Positions 22,001 to 29,688 of a stretch of DNA of 31,687 nucleotides are shown one piece after another. The DNA comes from Halovivax sp. GTDB lineage: Archaea; Halobacteriota; Halobacteria; Halobacteriales; Natrialbaceae. Position 1 is the first letter of the stretch; every line of letters starts with the position of its first letter. The position numbers and the translations under genes were made by a program. The notes under the pieces were generated by a model, which saw nothing but the letters and a program-made list of their open reading frames with translations, did no database searches and had not been told where the DNA came from. The stretch is from positions 1-31,687 of the forward strand of contig SKPV01000174.1 in NCBI GenBank assembly GCA_007119345.1. The letters run 5' to 3'.

Positions 22001-22083
22001 GTCGTGGTAGCCAAGCGGCCCAAGGCGCATGGTTGCTAACCATGTGGCGTCAAGCCTCCGGGGTTCGAATCCCCGCCACGACG
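22001..22083 (+). tRNA. tRNA-Ser(GCT)
   Basis: An 83-nt class II tRNA. The acceptor stem GTCGTGG (22001-22007) pairs with CCACGAC (22076-22082), with discriminator G22083. Anticodon stem CATGG/CCATG encloses the loop TTGCTAA, with anticodon GCT at 22035-22037 (reads AGC/AGU serine codons). A long variable arm and the T arm GGGGTTCGAATCCCC are present. There is no intron and CCA is not encoded. The tRNA lies 77 bp before rps13 with no obvious separate promoter between, so it may be cotranscribed with the ribosomal genes. Confidence 0.97.
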
Positions 22084-22160
22084 TCCGTACCACCACGATC
22101 GCACCGTCGACGGCGCCGGCTCCCGGCGACGCGACAGTGACCACAGACCAGACACGATAC

Positions 22161-22676
22161 ATGAGCGAGGAAGAACCGCAAGACACCGCAGACGACGAAG
22201 ACCTCCGGTACTTCGTTCGCATCGGTCAGACCGACCTCGACGGGACGAAGTCCGTCGAGCGCTCGCTGATCGAACTCAAAGGCATCGGGCGACGAACCGC
22301 CCGACACATCGCGAACGAAGCCGGCGTCGACCGGACGGCGACGTTCGGCGCGCTCGACGACGAGACGATCGACGAGGTCGTCGAACTCGTGGAGGGACTC
22401 GCCGACGAAGTTCCCGACTGGATGACCAACCGTCCGACGGACTTCTACACCGGCGAAACGACGCACGAGACCGGCAACGACCTCGAACTGACGAGACAGC
22501 AGGACATCAACCGGATGAAGATGATCGACTCGTACAAGGGCGTCCGCCACAAGCGCGGCCAGAAGGTCCGCGGCCAGCGGACGAAGTCCACCGGTCGAAC
22601 GGAGGGCACCATCGGGGTCAACGTCGAACAGATCCGCGAAGAAGCCGAAGAGGCCGCCGAGGAGGGTGATGAGTGA
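22161..22676 (+). CDS. rps13: Ribosomal protein uS13
   Basis: A 171-aa small-subunit head protein with the helix-hairpin-helix block LKGIGRRTARHIANEAG and the basic C-terminal region VRHKRGQKVRGQRTKSTGR, followed by an acidic tail. ATG 22161 gives MSEEEPQDTADDEDLRYFVRI; the longer frame from 22029 would run through the tRNA gene. It is the first protein gene of the conserved uS13-uS4-uS11-Rpo3 block, and its stop overlaps the start of rps4. Confidence 0.97.
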   Translation: MSEEEPQDTADDEDLRYFVRIGQTDLDGTKSVERSLIELKGIGRRTARHIANEAGVDRTATFGALDDETIDEVVELVEGLADEVPDWMTNRPTDFYTGETTHETGNDLELTRQQDINRMKMIDSYKGVRHKRGQKVRGQRTKSTGRTEGTIGVNVEQIREEAEEAAEEGDE

Positions 22677-23197
22677 TGCCGCTCGGCACTGACACCAAAC
22701 AGTACGAGACGCCGAATCACCCCTTCCAGGGCGAGCGAATCGCCAACGAGCACTCGCTGGCCGACCGCTACGGCCTGAAGAACAAGGAGGAACTCTGGCG
22801 AGCCCAGTCCGAGCTGCGTTCGTACCGTCGCGAGGCTCGCGACCTGCTGGCCCAGGCCCAGGACGACCCCGTCGTCCAGCGCCGAACCGAGGAGTTCCTC
22901 GGCCGGCTCACGCGCGTCGGCGTCCTCGACGAGGAAGACGGCCTGGGCGACGTCCTCGGTCTCGAGATCGAGGACGTCCTCGAGCGCCGTCTGCAGACGG
23001 TCGCCTACCGGAAGGGGCTGGCGAACACGCCACAGCAGGCGCGCCAGTTCATCACGCACGGACACGTGGTCGTCGACGGTCGGCGAACGCGCATCCCGTC
23101 GTACGTCGTCGACACCGACGAGGAGAACCTCGTCGAGTTCGACGAGAACAGTCCGCTCGCGGACGATCTCCACCCCGAACGCGCGGAGGGTCAATAA
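22676..23197 (+). CDS. rps4: Ribosomal protein uS4
   Basis: A 173-aa primary 16S rRNA-binding protein. The basic N-terminal region is followed by an S4 RNA-binding domain (RRLQTVAYRKGLANTPQQARQFITHGHVVVDGRR). I chose ATG 22676 (MPLGTDTKQYETP), which shares its A with the rps13 TGA; a GTG one codon upstream is possible. Its TAA abuts the ATG of rps11. Confidence 0.97.
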   Translation: MPLGTDTKQYETPNHPFQGERIANEHSLADRYGLKNKEELWRAQSELRSYRREARDLLAQAQDDPVVQRRTEEFLGRLTRVGVLDEEDGLGDVLGLEIEDVLERRLQTVAYRKGLANTPQQARQFITHGHVVVDGRRTRIPSYVVDTDEENLVEFDENSPLADDLHPERAEGQ

Positions 23198-23584
23198 ATG
23201 GCAGACGACGAGAAATGGGGCATCGCCCACGTGCACGCATCGTTCAACAACACCATCATGACCGTCACCGATCTCACGGGCGCGGAGACGATCGCCAAGT
23301 CCAGCGGCGGAACGGCGGTCAAACAGAACCGCGACGAGGCCTCGCCGTACGCCGCGATGCAGATGGCCGAGTCCGTCGCCGAGGAGGTCAAGGCCGCCGG
23401 GATCACGGGCCTGCACGTTCGCGTGCGGGGTCCGGGCGGCAATCTCCAGAAGTCGCCGGGCCCCGGCGCCCAGGCGACGATCCGCGCGCTGGCGCGGTCG
23501 GGCATCGAGATCGGCCGCATCGAGGACGTGACGCCGATCCCGCACGACGGATCGCGAGCGCCGAAGGGCAAGGGCGGTTACTAG
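23198..23584 (+). CDS. rps11: Ribosomal protein uS11
   Basis: A 128-aa platform protein of the small subunit, with FNNTIMTVTDLTG near the start, the GLHVRVRGPGGNLQKSPGPGAQATIRAL block, and the conserved C-terminal end VTPIPHDGSRAPKGKGGY. It starts directly after the rps4 stop with no spacer. Confidence 0.98.
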   Translation: MADDEKWGIAHVHASFNNTIMTVTDLTGAETIAKSSGGTAVKQNRDEASPYAAMQMAESVAEEVKAAGITGLHVRVRGPGGNLQKSPGPGAQATIRALARSGIEIGRIEDVTPIPHDGSRAPKGKGGY

Positions 23585-23588
23585 ACCC

Positions 23589-24344
23589 ATGGCAGCCGAC
23601 TACGACGTCGAGTTCGTCGAACGCGGGGATCGCGAGGCGCGGTTCCTGGTTCGCGGCGTGACGCCGGCGTTCGCCAACGGGATCCGGCGCGCGATGATCG
23701 CCGACGTCCCGACCATGGCGATCGACACCGTCCGGTTCGTCGAGAACTCGTCGGTGATGTTCGACGAGCAGCTCGCGCTCCGGCTCGGGCTGATCCCGCT
23801 GACGACGCCCCCCGAGGGCGAGTTCGGCGAGGACGACGCCGTCACGCTCTCGATCGACGTCGAGGGGCCCGCCACCGCCTATTCGGGCGACCTCGTCTCG
23901 AGCGAGCCGGAGCTGGTCCGGCCCGCCGACGAGAACGTCCCGATCATCCAGTTACAGGAGGACCAGCGCCTCGAGGCCGAGGCCGACGCGGTCACGAACC
24001 GCGGGAAGAACCACGCGAAACATCAGGGAGGCGTCGCCGTCGGCTACCGGCACCTCCAGCGGGTGACCGTCGAGGGTGACCTCCCCGAATTCGCGGACGA
24101 GGAACCGCGGACCATCCGCGGCGTGATCGAAACCGAGGACGGCGAGCTCGTCCCGACCGAGTCGTTCGGGCACGACCTCTCCGAACGGTACCCCGGAAAG
24201 GAGGTCACCGTCGAGGACGTGCCGAACGCGTTCGTCTTCCACGTCGAGACGGACGGGTCGTTCAGCGTGGACGAGCTGGTCCTTCGGGCGGCGGAGTCCC
24301 TCGACGTCCGCGCGGCGGAACTCGAAGAAGCGGTACAGCTATAG
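23589..24344 (+). CDS. rpo3: RNA polymerase subunit Rpo3 (RpoD), cysteine-free
   Basis: A 251-aa alpha-like assembly subunit (AC40/RPB3 family) that pairs with Rpo11 to nucleate RNA polymerase. Signature RFLVRGVTPAFANGIRRAMIADVPTMAID is at the N terminus, with the dimerisation part at the C terminus (AFVFHVETDGSFSVDELVLRAAESL). The central insert, which in some archaea carries a ferredoxin-like 4Fe-4S domain, here reads AVTNRGKNHAKHQGG, and the whole protein has no cysteine, so no cluster can form. ATG 23589 is 4 bp after the rps11 stop. Confidence 0.97.
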   Translation: MAADYDVEFVERGDREARFLVRGVTPAFANGIRRAMIADVPTMAIDTVRFVENSSVMFDEQLALRLGLIPLTTPPEGEFGEDDAVTLSIDVEGPATAYSGDLVSSEPELVRPADENVPIIQLQEDQRLEAEADAVTNRGKNHAKHQGGVAVGYRHLQRVTVEGDLPEFADEEPRTIRGVIETEDGELVPTESFGHDLSERYPGKEVTVEDVPNAFVFHVETDGSFSVDELVLRAAESLDVRAAELEEAVQL

Positions 24345-24490
24345 AACGATGACCCGCCACCCCGCTCCCCACGAGACGGCGTCCGCCGGCGAACGGCGAG
24401 CGCCGCGACCGCGTCGCCGCGAGGCCGCGGACCGACCCGTACCGGGGATCGAAAGGGGTTTGAAGGGGCGGCGGGTAGACGGAAGTGCGA

Positions 24491-24575
24491 GCAGGGATAG
24501 CCAAGTCAGGCCAACGGCGCAGCGTTCAGGGCGCTGTCTCGTAGGAGTCCGCAGGTTCAAATCCTGCTCCCTGCA
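24491..24575 (+). tRNA. tRNA-Leu(CAG)
   Basis: An 85-nt class II tRNA. The acceptor GCAGGGA (24491-24497) pairs with TCCCTGC (24568-24574), with discriminator A24575. Anticodon stem CAGCG/CGCTG encloses loop TTCAGGG, with anticodon CAG at 24527-24529 (reads CUG leucine codons). The variable arm is long (CTC-GTAG-GAG) and the T arm is GCAGG-TTCAAAT-CCTGC. It sits between rpo3 and rpl18e. The 23 nt of its 3' end recur 126 bp downstream. Confidence 0.97.
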
Positions 24576-24612
24576 TTTTTTCGGCTCGACCGAACGGGAG
24601 AGCCGAAAAAAT
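24575..24612. terminator. Palindromic T6/A6 terminator after tRNA-Leu
   Basis: A 13-bp perfect inverted repeat (24575-24587 and 24600-24612) around a 12-nt loop starts at the last base of the tRNA. The T6 tract at 24576-24581 is a typical archaeal termination signal on the plus strand. The mirrored A6 tract at 24606-24611 would do the same on the minus strand. Confidence 0.6.
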
Positions 24613-24618
24613 GGAACT

Positions 24619-24701
24619 GCAGGTTTGAGCCACGGGAGTCCCAGCGGTCGAGCGTATGCGAGGCCGACCGTCTCCCGGCGGTTCAAATCCTGCTCCCTGC
24701 A
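24619..24701 (+). pseudogene. Degenerate tRNA-Leu copy (intact 3' 23 nt)
   Basis: GGTTCAAATCCTGCTCCCTGCAT at 24680-24702 is identical to the tRNA-Leu 3' end plus the next base (24554-24576). Upstream of it, GCAGG at 24619 and a GAGCCA...AGCGG...CGAGCG series resemble the tRNA 5' half at the right distance. The acceptor would pair at 5 of 7 positions and the T stem at 3 of 5, and no clear anticodon arm forms. It is therefore not a working tRNA. It is either a decayed tandem tRNA copy or an attachment-site-like 3' fragment. Confidence 0.6.
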
Positions 24702-24773
24702 TCACGCGCACTTCTTCGCACCGGCCCCACCGCGAGCGGCGGGTGCACGATCGCAGTACGACGGAGGATATCA

Positions 24774-25127
24774 ATGAGTACGAAGACTAATCCGAGGCTC
24801 ACCGACCTCATCGCCGAGCTGAAGTCCGCGTCCCGATCGTCGGACGCCGACGTCTGGCGCGACGTGGCGGACCGCCTCGAGAAGCCCCGAGCGAACCACG
24901 CGGAGGTGAACCTGGGGCGGATCGAGCGGTACGCCCGCGAGGAAGAGACGGTCGTCGTTCCCGGCAAGGTGCTGGGAAGCGGCCGATTACGAAAGAACGT
25001 CACCGTCGCCGCCGTCGACTTCTCGTCGTCGGCCGCGACGAAGATCGATCAGGTCGGCGAGACGGTACCGCTCGAGCAGCTGCTCGAAGAGAACCCAGAG
25101 GGATCGAACGTGCGGGTGATCGCATGA
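24774..25127 (+). CDS. rpl18e: Ribosomal protein eL18
   Basis: A 117-aa large-subunit protein of the archaeal/eukaryotic L18e family. Recognisable blocks are NPRLTDLIAELKSASRSSDADVWRDVADRLEKP, then EETVVVPGKVLGSGRLRK and VTVAAVDFSSSAATKI. It opens the eL18-uL13-uS9-Rpo10-Rpo6 operon and overlaps rpl13 by 4 bp (ATGA). Confidence 0.97.
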   Translation: MSTKTNPRLTDLIAELKSASRSSDADVWRDVADRLEKPRANHAEVNLGRIERYAREEETVVVPGKVLGSGRLRKNVTVAAVDFSSSAATKIDQVGETVPLEQLLEENPEGSNVRVIA

Positions 25128-25573
25128 GTCTCGCCGAATTCGACGCCGATCTCGTGGTCGACGCCGGGGACTGCATCCTGGGTCGCGTCGCGAGCGAGGT
25201 CGCCCAGCGCGCGCTCGACGGCGAGCGCGTCGCGGTCGTCAACGCGGAGGACGCGGTCATCACGGGCGACAAGGAGGACGTCTTCGAGACGTACCGCACC
25301 CGCGTCCAGCTCGGGTCCGACCGGGGACCGAACTACCCCAAGCGCCCGGACATGATCTTCAAGCGGGCGATCCGCGGTATGCTGCCGTATAAGAAGACGC
25401 GCGGGCGCGAGGCGTTCGAGAACGTCCGCGTCTACGTCGGCGATCCCTACGAGGGTGACGACGACCGCGAGGCGGAGATCCTTCCGGATACGTCGCTGGA
25501 TCGACTCTCGAACATCCGCTTCGTCCACCTGGGCGAAGTCTCCGAACAACTCGGTGCGAACGCCACATGGTAA
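25124..25573 (+). CDS. rpl13: Ribosomal protein uL13
   Basis: A 149-aa large-subunit protein. VVDAGDCILGRVASEVAQRALDGERVAVVNAE is the family start, with central RPDMIFKRAIRGMLPYKKTRGREAF. The C-terminal part is acidic. It overlaps rpl18e by 4 bp and rps9 by 7 bp, showing tight coupling. Confidence 0.97.
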   Translation: MSLAEFDADLVVDAGDCILGRVASEVAQRALDGERVAVVNAEDAVITGDKEDVFETYRTRVQLGSDRGPNYPKRPDMIFKRAIRGMLPYKKTRGREAFENVRVYVGDPYEGDDDREAEILPDTSLDRLSNIRFVHLGEVSEQLGANATW

Positions 25574-25965
25574 CGAACACGAGCGGTAAGAAGAAGACGG
25601 CCGTCGCCCGCGCCACGGTACGCGAGGGCGAGGGTCGGGTCCGTATCAACGCCCAGCCCGTCGAGCTGGTCGAACCGGAGATGTCTCGGCTGAAGATGCT
25701 GGAACCGTTCCGTATCGCCGGCGACGAGCTGCGCGACGGGATCGACATCGACGTCCGCGTCGAGGGCGGCGGCATCAGCGGACAGGCCGATGCCGTCCGC
25801 ACCGCCATCGCCCGCGGCATCGTCCAGCACACGAACGACGCCGAACTCCGCGACGCCTTCATGGCGTTCGACCGCTCGCTGCTGGTGAACGACGTGCGCC
25901 AGTCCGAATCGAAAAAGTGGGGCGGCCCCGGCGCCCGGGCCCGCTACCAGAAATCCTACCGGTGA
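25567..25965 (+). CDS. rps9: Ribosomal protein uS9
   Basis: A 132-aa small-subunit protein whose C-terminal tail contacts P-site tRNA. KKKTAVARATVREGEGRVRIN is at the start, GGGISGQADAVRTAIARGIV in the centre, and the expected tail KKWGGPGARARYQKSYR ends in Arg. Confidence 0.98.
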   Translation: MVTNTSGKKKTAVARATVREGEGRVRINAQPVELVEPEMSRLKMLEPFRIAGDELRDGIDIDVRVEGGGISGQADAVRTAIARGIVQHTNDAELRDAFMAFDRSLLVNDVRQSESKKWGGPGARARYQKSYR

Positions 25966-25977
25966 GGTGAGCCAGGT

Positions 25978-26172
25978 ATGATGGTCCCGGTTCGGTGTTT
26001 CACCTGCGGCAACGTGGTCGCCGAGCACTGGGAAGAGTTCGAAGAGCGCGCCCGCGAGGGCGACGAGGATCCCGCCGCGGTGCTGGACGACCTCGGCGTC
26101 GACCGGTACTGCTGTCGCCGGATGCTCGTCTCGCACACCGACCTCGTCGACGTCGTCTCGCCGTACCAGTAG
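25978..26172 (+). CDS. rpo10: RNA polymerase subunit Rpo10 (RpoN)
   Basis: A 64-aa zinc-binding subunit (RPB10 family) of the Rpo3-Rpo11-Rpo10-Rpo12 assembly platform. The atypical zinc site is complete: CFTCGN near the N terminus and DRYCCRRM near residue 45. It starts MMVPVRCFTC; either Met could be the start. The next gene begins 2 bp after its stop. Confidence 0.97.
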   Translation: MMVPVRCFTCGNVVAEHWEEFEERAREGDEDPAAVLDDLGVDRYCCRRMLVSHTDLVDVVSPYQ

Positions 26173-26174
26173 CC

Positions 26175-26360
26175 ATGCAACAGGAACGATACAACCGCTA
26201 CGAGAAGGCCCGAATCCTCGGTGCGCGAGCGCTGCAAGTGTCCTACGGCGCCCCCGTACTGATCGAGACCGACCAGACGGAACCGATCCTGATCGCGGCC
26301 GAGGAGTACGACGCCGGCGTGCTCCCGTTCACCGTCAACCGGGGGCCGGATCGCAGATGA
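26175..26360 (+). CDS. rpo6: RNA polymerase subunit Rpo6 (RpoK)
   Basis: A 61-aa omega/RPB6-family subunit that stabilises the largest RNA polymerase subunit. The core YNRYEKARILGARALQVSYGAPVLI is clear. It starts at ATG 26175 directly after rpo10; a longer upstream reading in the same frame is an Arg-rich shadow of rpo10. It overlaps eno by 4 bp. Confidence 0.96.
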   Translation: MQQERYNRYEKARILGARALQVSYGAPVLIETDQTEPILIAAEEYDAGVLPFTVNRGPDRR

Positions 26361-27568
26361 CGCTGGTCACCGAGGTCCGGCTGCGCGAGGTGCTCGACTC
26401 CCGGGGCAACTCGACGGTCGAGGCCGACGTGCTCACCGAGAGCGGCGGCTTCGGTCGGGCGGCGGCACCCTCGGGGGCCAGCACCGGCGAGTACGAGGCG
26501 ATCGAGCGCCCGCCGGGGGAAGCGATCGCCGAGGCCCGCGAGCGGGCCGTCCCGCGGCTGGTCGGCGAGGCGTACGCCGGCAACCAGCGCGAGGTCGACG
26601 CCATCCTTCGGGCCGCCGACGGCACGGACGACTTCTCGGAGATCGGCGCCAACAGCGCGGTCGCGATCTCGATGGCCGCCGCGAAGGCCGGCGCCGACGT
26701 GCTGGGCGCTCCCCTGTTCCAGCACCTCGGCGGGACCTTCCGTGGCAACTCGTTCCCGATCCCGCTCGGGAACGTCGTCGGCGGCGGCGAGCACGCCGCG
26801 GACGCGACGGACATCCAGGAGTTCCTGGCCGCGCCCGTCGGCGCCCCGAGCGTCGCCGACGCCGTCTTCGCCAACGCCGCGGTCCACGCGACGGTCGCGG
26901 ACCTGCTCGAGGAACGCGGCGAGCCCGCGGGCAAGGGCGACGAGGGCGCGTGGGCGCCGTCGATCGACGACGGCGAGGCATTCGAGATCGTCGACGAGGC
27001 GGCGTCGATCGTCGAGGACGAGGTCGGCTTCGAGATCGGCTTCGGTCTCGACGTCGCGGCCGCCGAGCTCTACGACGCGGACGCGGAGCGGTACGCGTAC
27101 GAGTCGACCGGCGTCGACCGCGATACCGACGAGCAGATCGACTACGTCGCCGAGCTGGTCGACGAGTACGATCTCGTCTACGTCGAGGACCCCCTCGACG
27201 AGAACGACTACGACGCGTTCGCGGACCTGACGGACCGCGTCGGCGACCGGACCCTGATCTGCGGCGACGACCTGTTCGTCACCAACACCGAGCGCCTCCG
27301 TGACGGGATCGATCGCGGGGCCGCCAACGCCATCTTGATCAAGCCGAACCAGATCGGGACGCTCTCGGACGCCTTCGACGCCATCGAACTCGCCCGGGAG
27401 AACGGCTACGCGGCCGTCGTTTCACACCGCTCGGGGGAGACGGAGGACGCGACGATCGCACACCTCGCCGTGGCGACGGACGCCCCGTTCATCAAGACGG
27501 GCGCCGTCGGCGGCGAGCGAACCGCCAAGCTGAACGAGCTGATTCGAATCGAGGACGACGCGATATGA
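26357..27568 (+). CDS. eno: Enolase
   Basis: A 403-aa glycolytic/gluconeogenic enzyme interconverting 2-phosphoglycerate and phosphoenolpyruvate. The N-terminal domain has REVLDSRGNSTVEADV and the mobile loop PSGASTGEYEA. The TIM-barrel domain has the metal ligands in VEDPLDEND and ICGDDLFVTN, the catalytic lysine in LIKPNQIGT, and the substrate loop VVSHRSGETED. It lies within the archaeal Rpo6-eno-uS2-mvk order and is coupled at both ends by 4-bp overlaps. Confidence 0.98.
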   Translation: MTLVTEVRLREVLDSRGNSTVEADVLTESGGFGRAAAPSGASTGEYEAIERPPGEAIAEARERAVPRLVGEAYAGNQREVDAILRAADGTDDFSEIGANSAVAISMAAAKAGADVLGAPLFQHLGGTFRGNSFPIPLGNVVGGGEHAADATDIQEFLAAPVGAPSVADAVFANAAVHATVADLLEERGEPAGKGDEGAWAPSIDDGEAFEIVDEAASIVEDEVGFEIGFGLDVAAAELYDADAERYAYESTGVDRDTDEQIDYVAELVDEYDLVYVEDPLDENDYDAFADLTDRVGDRTLICGDDLFVTNTERLRDGIDRGAANAILIKPNQIGTLSDAFDAIELARENGYAAVVSHRSGETEDATIAHLAVATDAPFIKTGAVGGERTAKLNELIRIEDDAI

Positions 27569-28353
27569 CAGAGAACGACCCATCCCAGGAGGGGCTCGAC
27601 GCCGCCGAGGAGGAGATCGAGGAGGAGCCGGCCGAAGGAGCCGGTCCCGCCGCCGATCCCGCCGAGGACGTCGATCCCGCGGACGAACAGCCCGCCGAGG
27701 CCGAGGAGGCCGAGGCCGAGGAGCCAGCGGACGAGGGCCCGGCCCTCGACGACGACGTGATGAGCGACGAGGAGGCCGACCTCCTGATCCCCGTCGAGGA
27801 CTACCTCGGCGCCGGGGTCCACATCGGGACCCAGCAGAAGACGAAGGACATGGAGCGGTTCATCCACCGCGTCCGGACCGACGGCCTCTACGTGCTCGAC
27901 GTCTCGAAGACCGACCGACGGATCCGCACGGCCGCGGACTTCCTCGCGAACTACGCGCCGGAACAGATCCTGGTCACCTCGAGCCGCCAGTACGGTCGGT
28001 TCCCGGCCGAGAAGTTCGCCGAGGCCGTGGGCGCTCGCGCCCGCACCGGACGCTTCATCCCCGGCACGCTGACGAACCCGAAGTACGCCGGCTACATCGA
28101 GCCGGACGTCGTCGTCGTGACGGACCCGATCGGCGACGCCCAGGCCGTCAAGGAGGCCATCACGGTCGGCATCCCGGTCATCGCGATGTGCGACTCGAAC
28201 AACCAGACCAGCAACGTCGACCTCGTCGTCCCGACGAACAACAAGGGTCGCAAGGCCCTCTCGGTGGTCTACTGGCTGCTCGCCAACGAGACCCTCGACC
28301 GCCGCGGCGCCGAGCCGACCTACGCGCTCGAGGACTTCGAGAGCATCGTCTGA
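27565..28353 (+). CDS. rps2: Ribosomal protein uS2 with a long acidic N-terminal extension
   Basis: 262 aa. Residues ~75-262 are the uS2 domain (IPVEDYLGAGVHIGTQQKTKDMERFI, VLDVSKTDRRIRTAADFLANY, RFIPGTLTNPKYAGYIEPDVVVVTDP, VPTNNKGRKALSVVYWLLA). Residues 1-72 are almost entirely Glu, Asp, Ala and Pro, which adds about a quarter to the usual length. ATG 27565 overlaps the eno stop, so the extension is part of the gene. An internal ATG in DDDVMSDEEADLL is a possible second start. Confidence 0.97.
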   Translation: MTENDPSQEGLDAAEEEIEEEPAEGAGPAADPAEDVDPADEQPAEAEEAEAEEPADEGPALDDDVMSDEEADLLIPVEDYLGAGVHIGTQQKTKDMERFIHRVRTDGLYVLDVSKTDRRIRTAADFLANYAPEQILVTSSRQYGRFPAEKFAEAVGARARTGRFIPGTLTNPKYAGYIEPDVVVVTDPIGDAQAVKEAITVGIPVIAMCDSNNQTSNVDLVVPTNNKGRKALSVVYWLLANETLDRRGAEPTYALEDFESIV

Positions 28354-28483
28354 CGACGCGTTTCGCGTGAGCCGTTCGGACTACCAGTCCGCACCGGCGT
28401 GACGATTCTGCGACCGCACGACGCCCGGCGAGCGGTGGGACCGAACGGAAAGAGTTACCTTCCGGTCTGACCGATCACGGATC

Positions 28484-28612
28484 ATGAGCGACCTGCTGTT
28501 CACGTTCGAAGAAAAACGGGTGCCGCCCGTCGTGGTAATGGCCACGGCGGCACTGATCGCGATCTTCGCGCTCGGGCTGATCTACCAGGTGCTTTCGATC
28601 CTCCTCTTCTGA
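28484..28612 (+). CDS. 42-aa single-span membrane protein
   Basis: A short gene starting at ATG 28484: a polar N terminus SDLLFTFEEKRVPP, then one hydrophobic helix of about 27 residues (VVVMATAALIAIFALGLIYQVLSILLF) reaching the C terminus. The positive residues before the helix suggest an N-inside orientation. AGAGTTACC at 28450-28458 could be a TATA element at the right distance. It lies between rps2 and mvk, a place where small membrane genes are known in haloarchaea. Function unknown. Confidence 0.65.
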   Translation: MSDLLFTFEEKRVPPVVVMATAALIAIFALGLIYQVLSILLF

Positions 28613-28670
28613 CCCACGCGCGTCCCGCGACGGATCGGTCGTGAACGCTCCGGCGGACCGAGAAGGCAGC

Positions 28671-28677
28671 AATTAAG
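28671..28677 (+). promoter_or_regulatory. TATA box of the mvk-ipk operon
   Basis: AATTAAG is centred 28 bp before ATG 28702, pointing to a leaderless mevalonate kinase transcript separate from the ribosomal operon. Confidence 0.6.
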
Positions 28678-28701
28678 CCCGAACGGGCGAATCGTCCGCT
28701 A

Positions 28702-29688
28702 ATGACTCGTTCCAGCGCCCCCGGGAAGGTCTACCTCTTCGGGGAGCACGCCGTCGTCTACGGCGAACCGGCGGTCCCGTGCGCGATCGAGCGCCGCGCG
28801 CGAGTGGGCGTCGAGCGCCGCGACGACGACAAGCTGCGCGTGCACGCGGAGGATCTCAGCCTCGACGGTTTCACGGTCGAGTACGGCGGCCGCACCGACG
28901 ATCGGCCCGACGTCGACGTCTCGGAGTCCCTGATCGAGGCGGCGATGGGCTACGTCGACGAGGCCATCGCGCAGGTCCGCGAGGTGACCGACGAGCCGGC
29001 GGCCGGTTTCGACGTCACGATCGAGAGCGACATCCCGCTGGGCGCCGGGCTCGGATCCTCGGCGGCGGTGGTCGTGGCGGCGATCGACGCCGCGACGCGC
29101 GAACTGGGCGTCACCCTCCCCCGGGAGGAGCTCGCCGACCGCGCCTACCGGACCGAACACGCCGTCCAGGAGGGCCAGGCCTCCCGCGCGGACACCTTCT
29201 GCTCGGCGATGGGCGGTGCGGTCCGCGTCGAGGGCGACGACTGTCGCCCGCTCGCGTCGCCGGAGCTGCCGATGGTCGTCGGCTTCGACGGCGGCGCCGG
29301 CGACACGGGCGCGCTCGTCGCCGGCGTTCGGTCGCTGCGCGAGGAGTACGACTTCGCCGCGGACACGGTCGAGGCGATCGGCGACGTCGTTCGCAACGGC
29401 GAGGACGCGCTCGCGGCCGGCGACCTGGACGAACTCGGGCGGCTCATGGACTTCAATCACGGACTCCTCGCCGCTCTCGGGGTCTCCTCGCGGTCGCTCG
29501 ACGAGATGGTGTGGGCCGCGCGCGAGGCGGGCGCGCGCGGCGCGAAGCTGACGGGCGCCGGGGGCGGCGGCTGCGTCGTCGCGCTCGATCCGACCGCGGA
29601 AACCGAGACCGCGCTGCGGTACCTCCCCGGCTGCGAGGACGCGTTCCGGGCCGAGCTGGCCGACGAGGGGGTGAAACGGCTCGAATGA
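28702..29688 (+). CDS. mvk: Mevalonate kinase
   Basis: A 328-aa GHMP kinase phosphorylating mevalonate to mevalonate 5-phosphate for isoprenoid (archaeal lipid) synthesis. SAPGKVYLFGEHAVVYGEPAV is at the N terminus. The ATP loop PLGAGLGSSAAVVVA is in the middle, AVQEGQASRADTFCSAMGG carries the catalytic Asp, and LTGAGGGGCVVAL is at the C terminus. Its stop overlaps the ATG of isopentenyl phosphate kinase by 4 bp. Confidence 0.97.
   Translation: MTRSSAPGKVYLFGEHAVVYGEPAVPCAIERRARVGVERRDDDKLRVHAEDLSLDGFTVEYGGRTDDRPDVDVSESLIEAAMGYVDEAIAQVREVTDEPAAGFDVTIESDIPLGAGLGSSAAVVVAAIDAATRELGVTLPREELADRAYRTEHAVQEGQASRADTFCSAMGGAVRVEGDDCRPLASPELPMVVGFDGGAGDTGALVAGVRSLREEYDFAADTVEAIGDVVRNGEDALAAGDLDELGRLMDFNHGLLAALGVSSRSLDEMVWAAREAGARGAKLTGAGGGGCVVALDPTAETETALRYLPGCEDAFRAELADEGVKRLE

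Noticed and set aside
23941..24030. 4Fe-4S cluster domain in Rpo3
   Set aside because: The corresponding insert contains no cysteines, nor does the rest of the protein.
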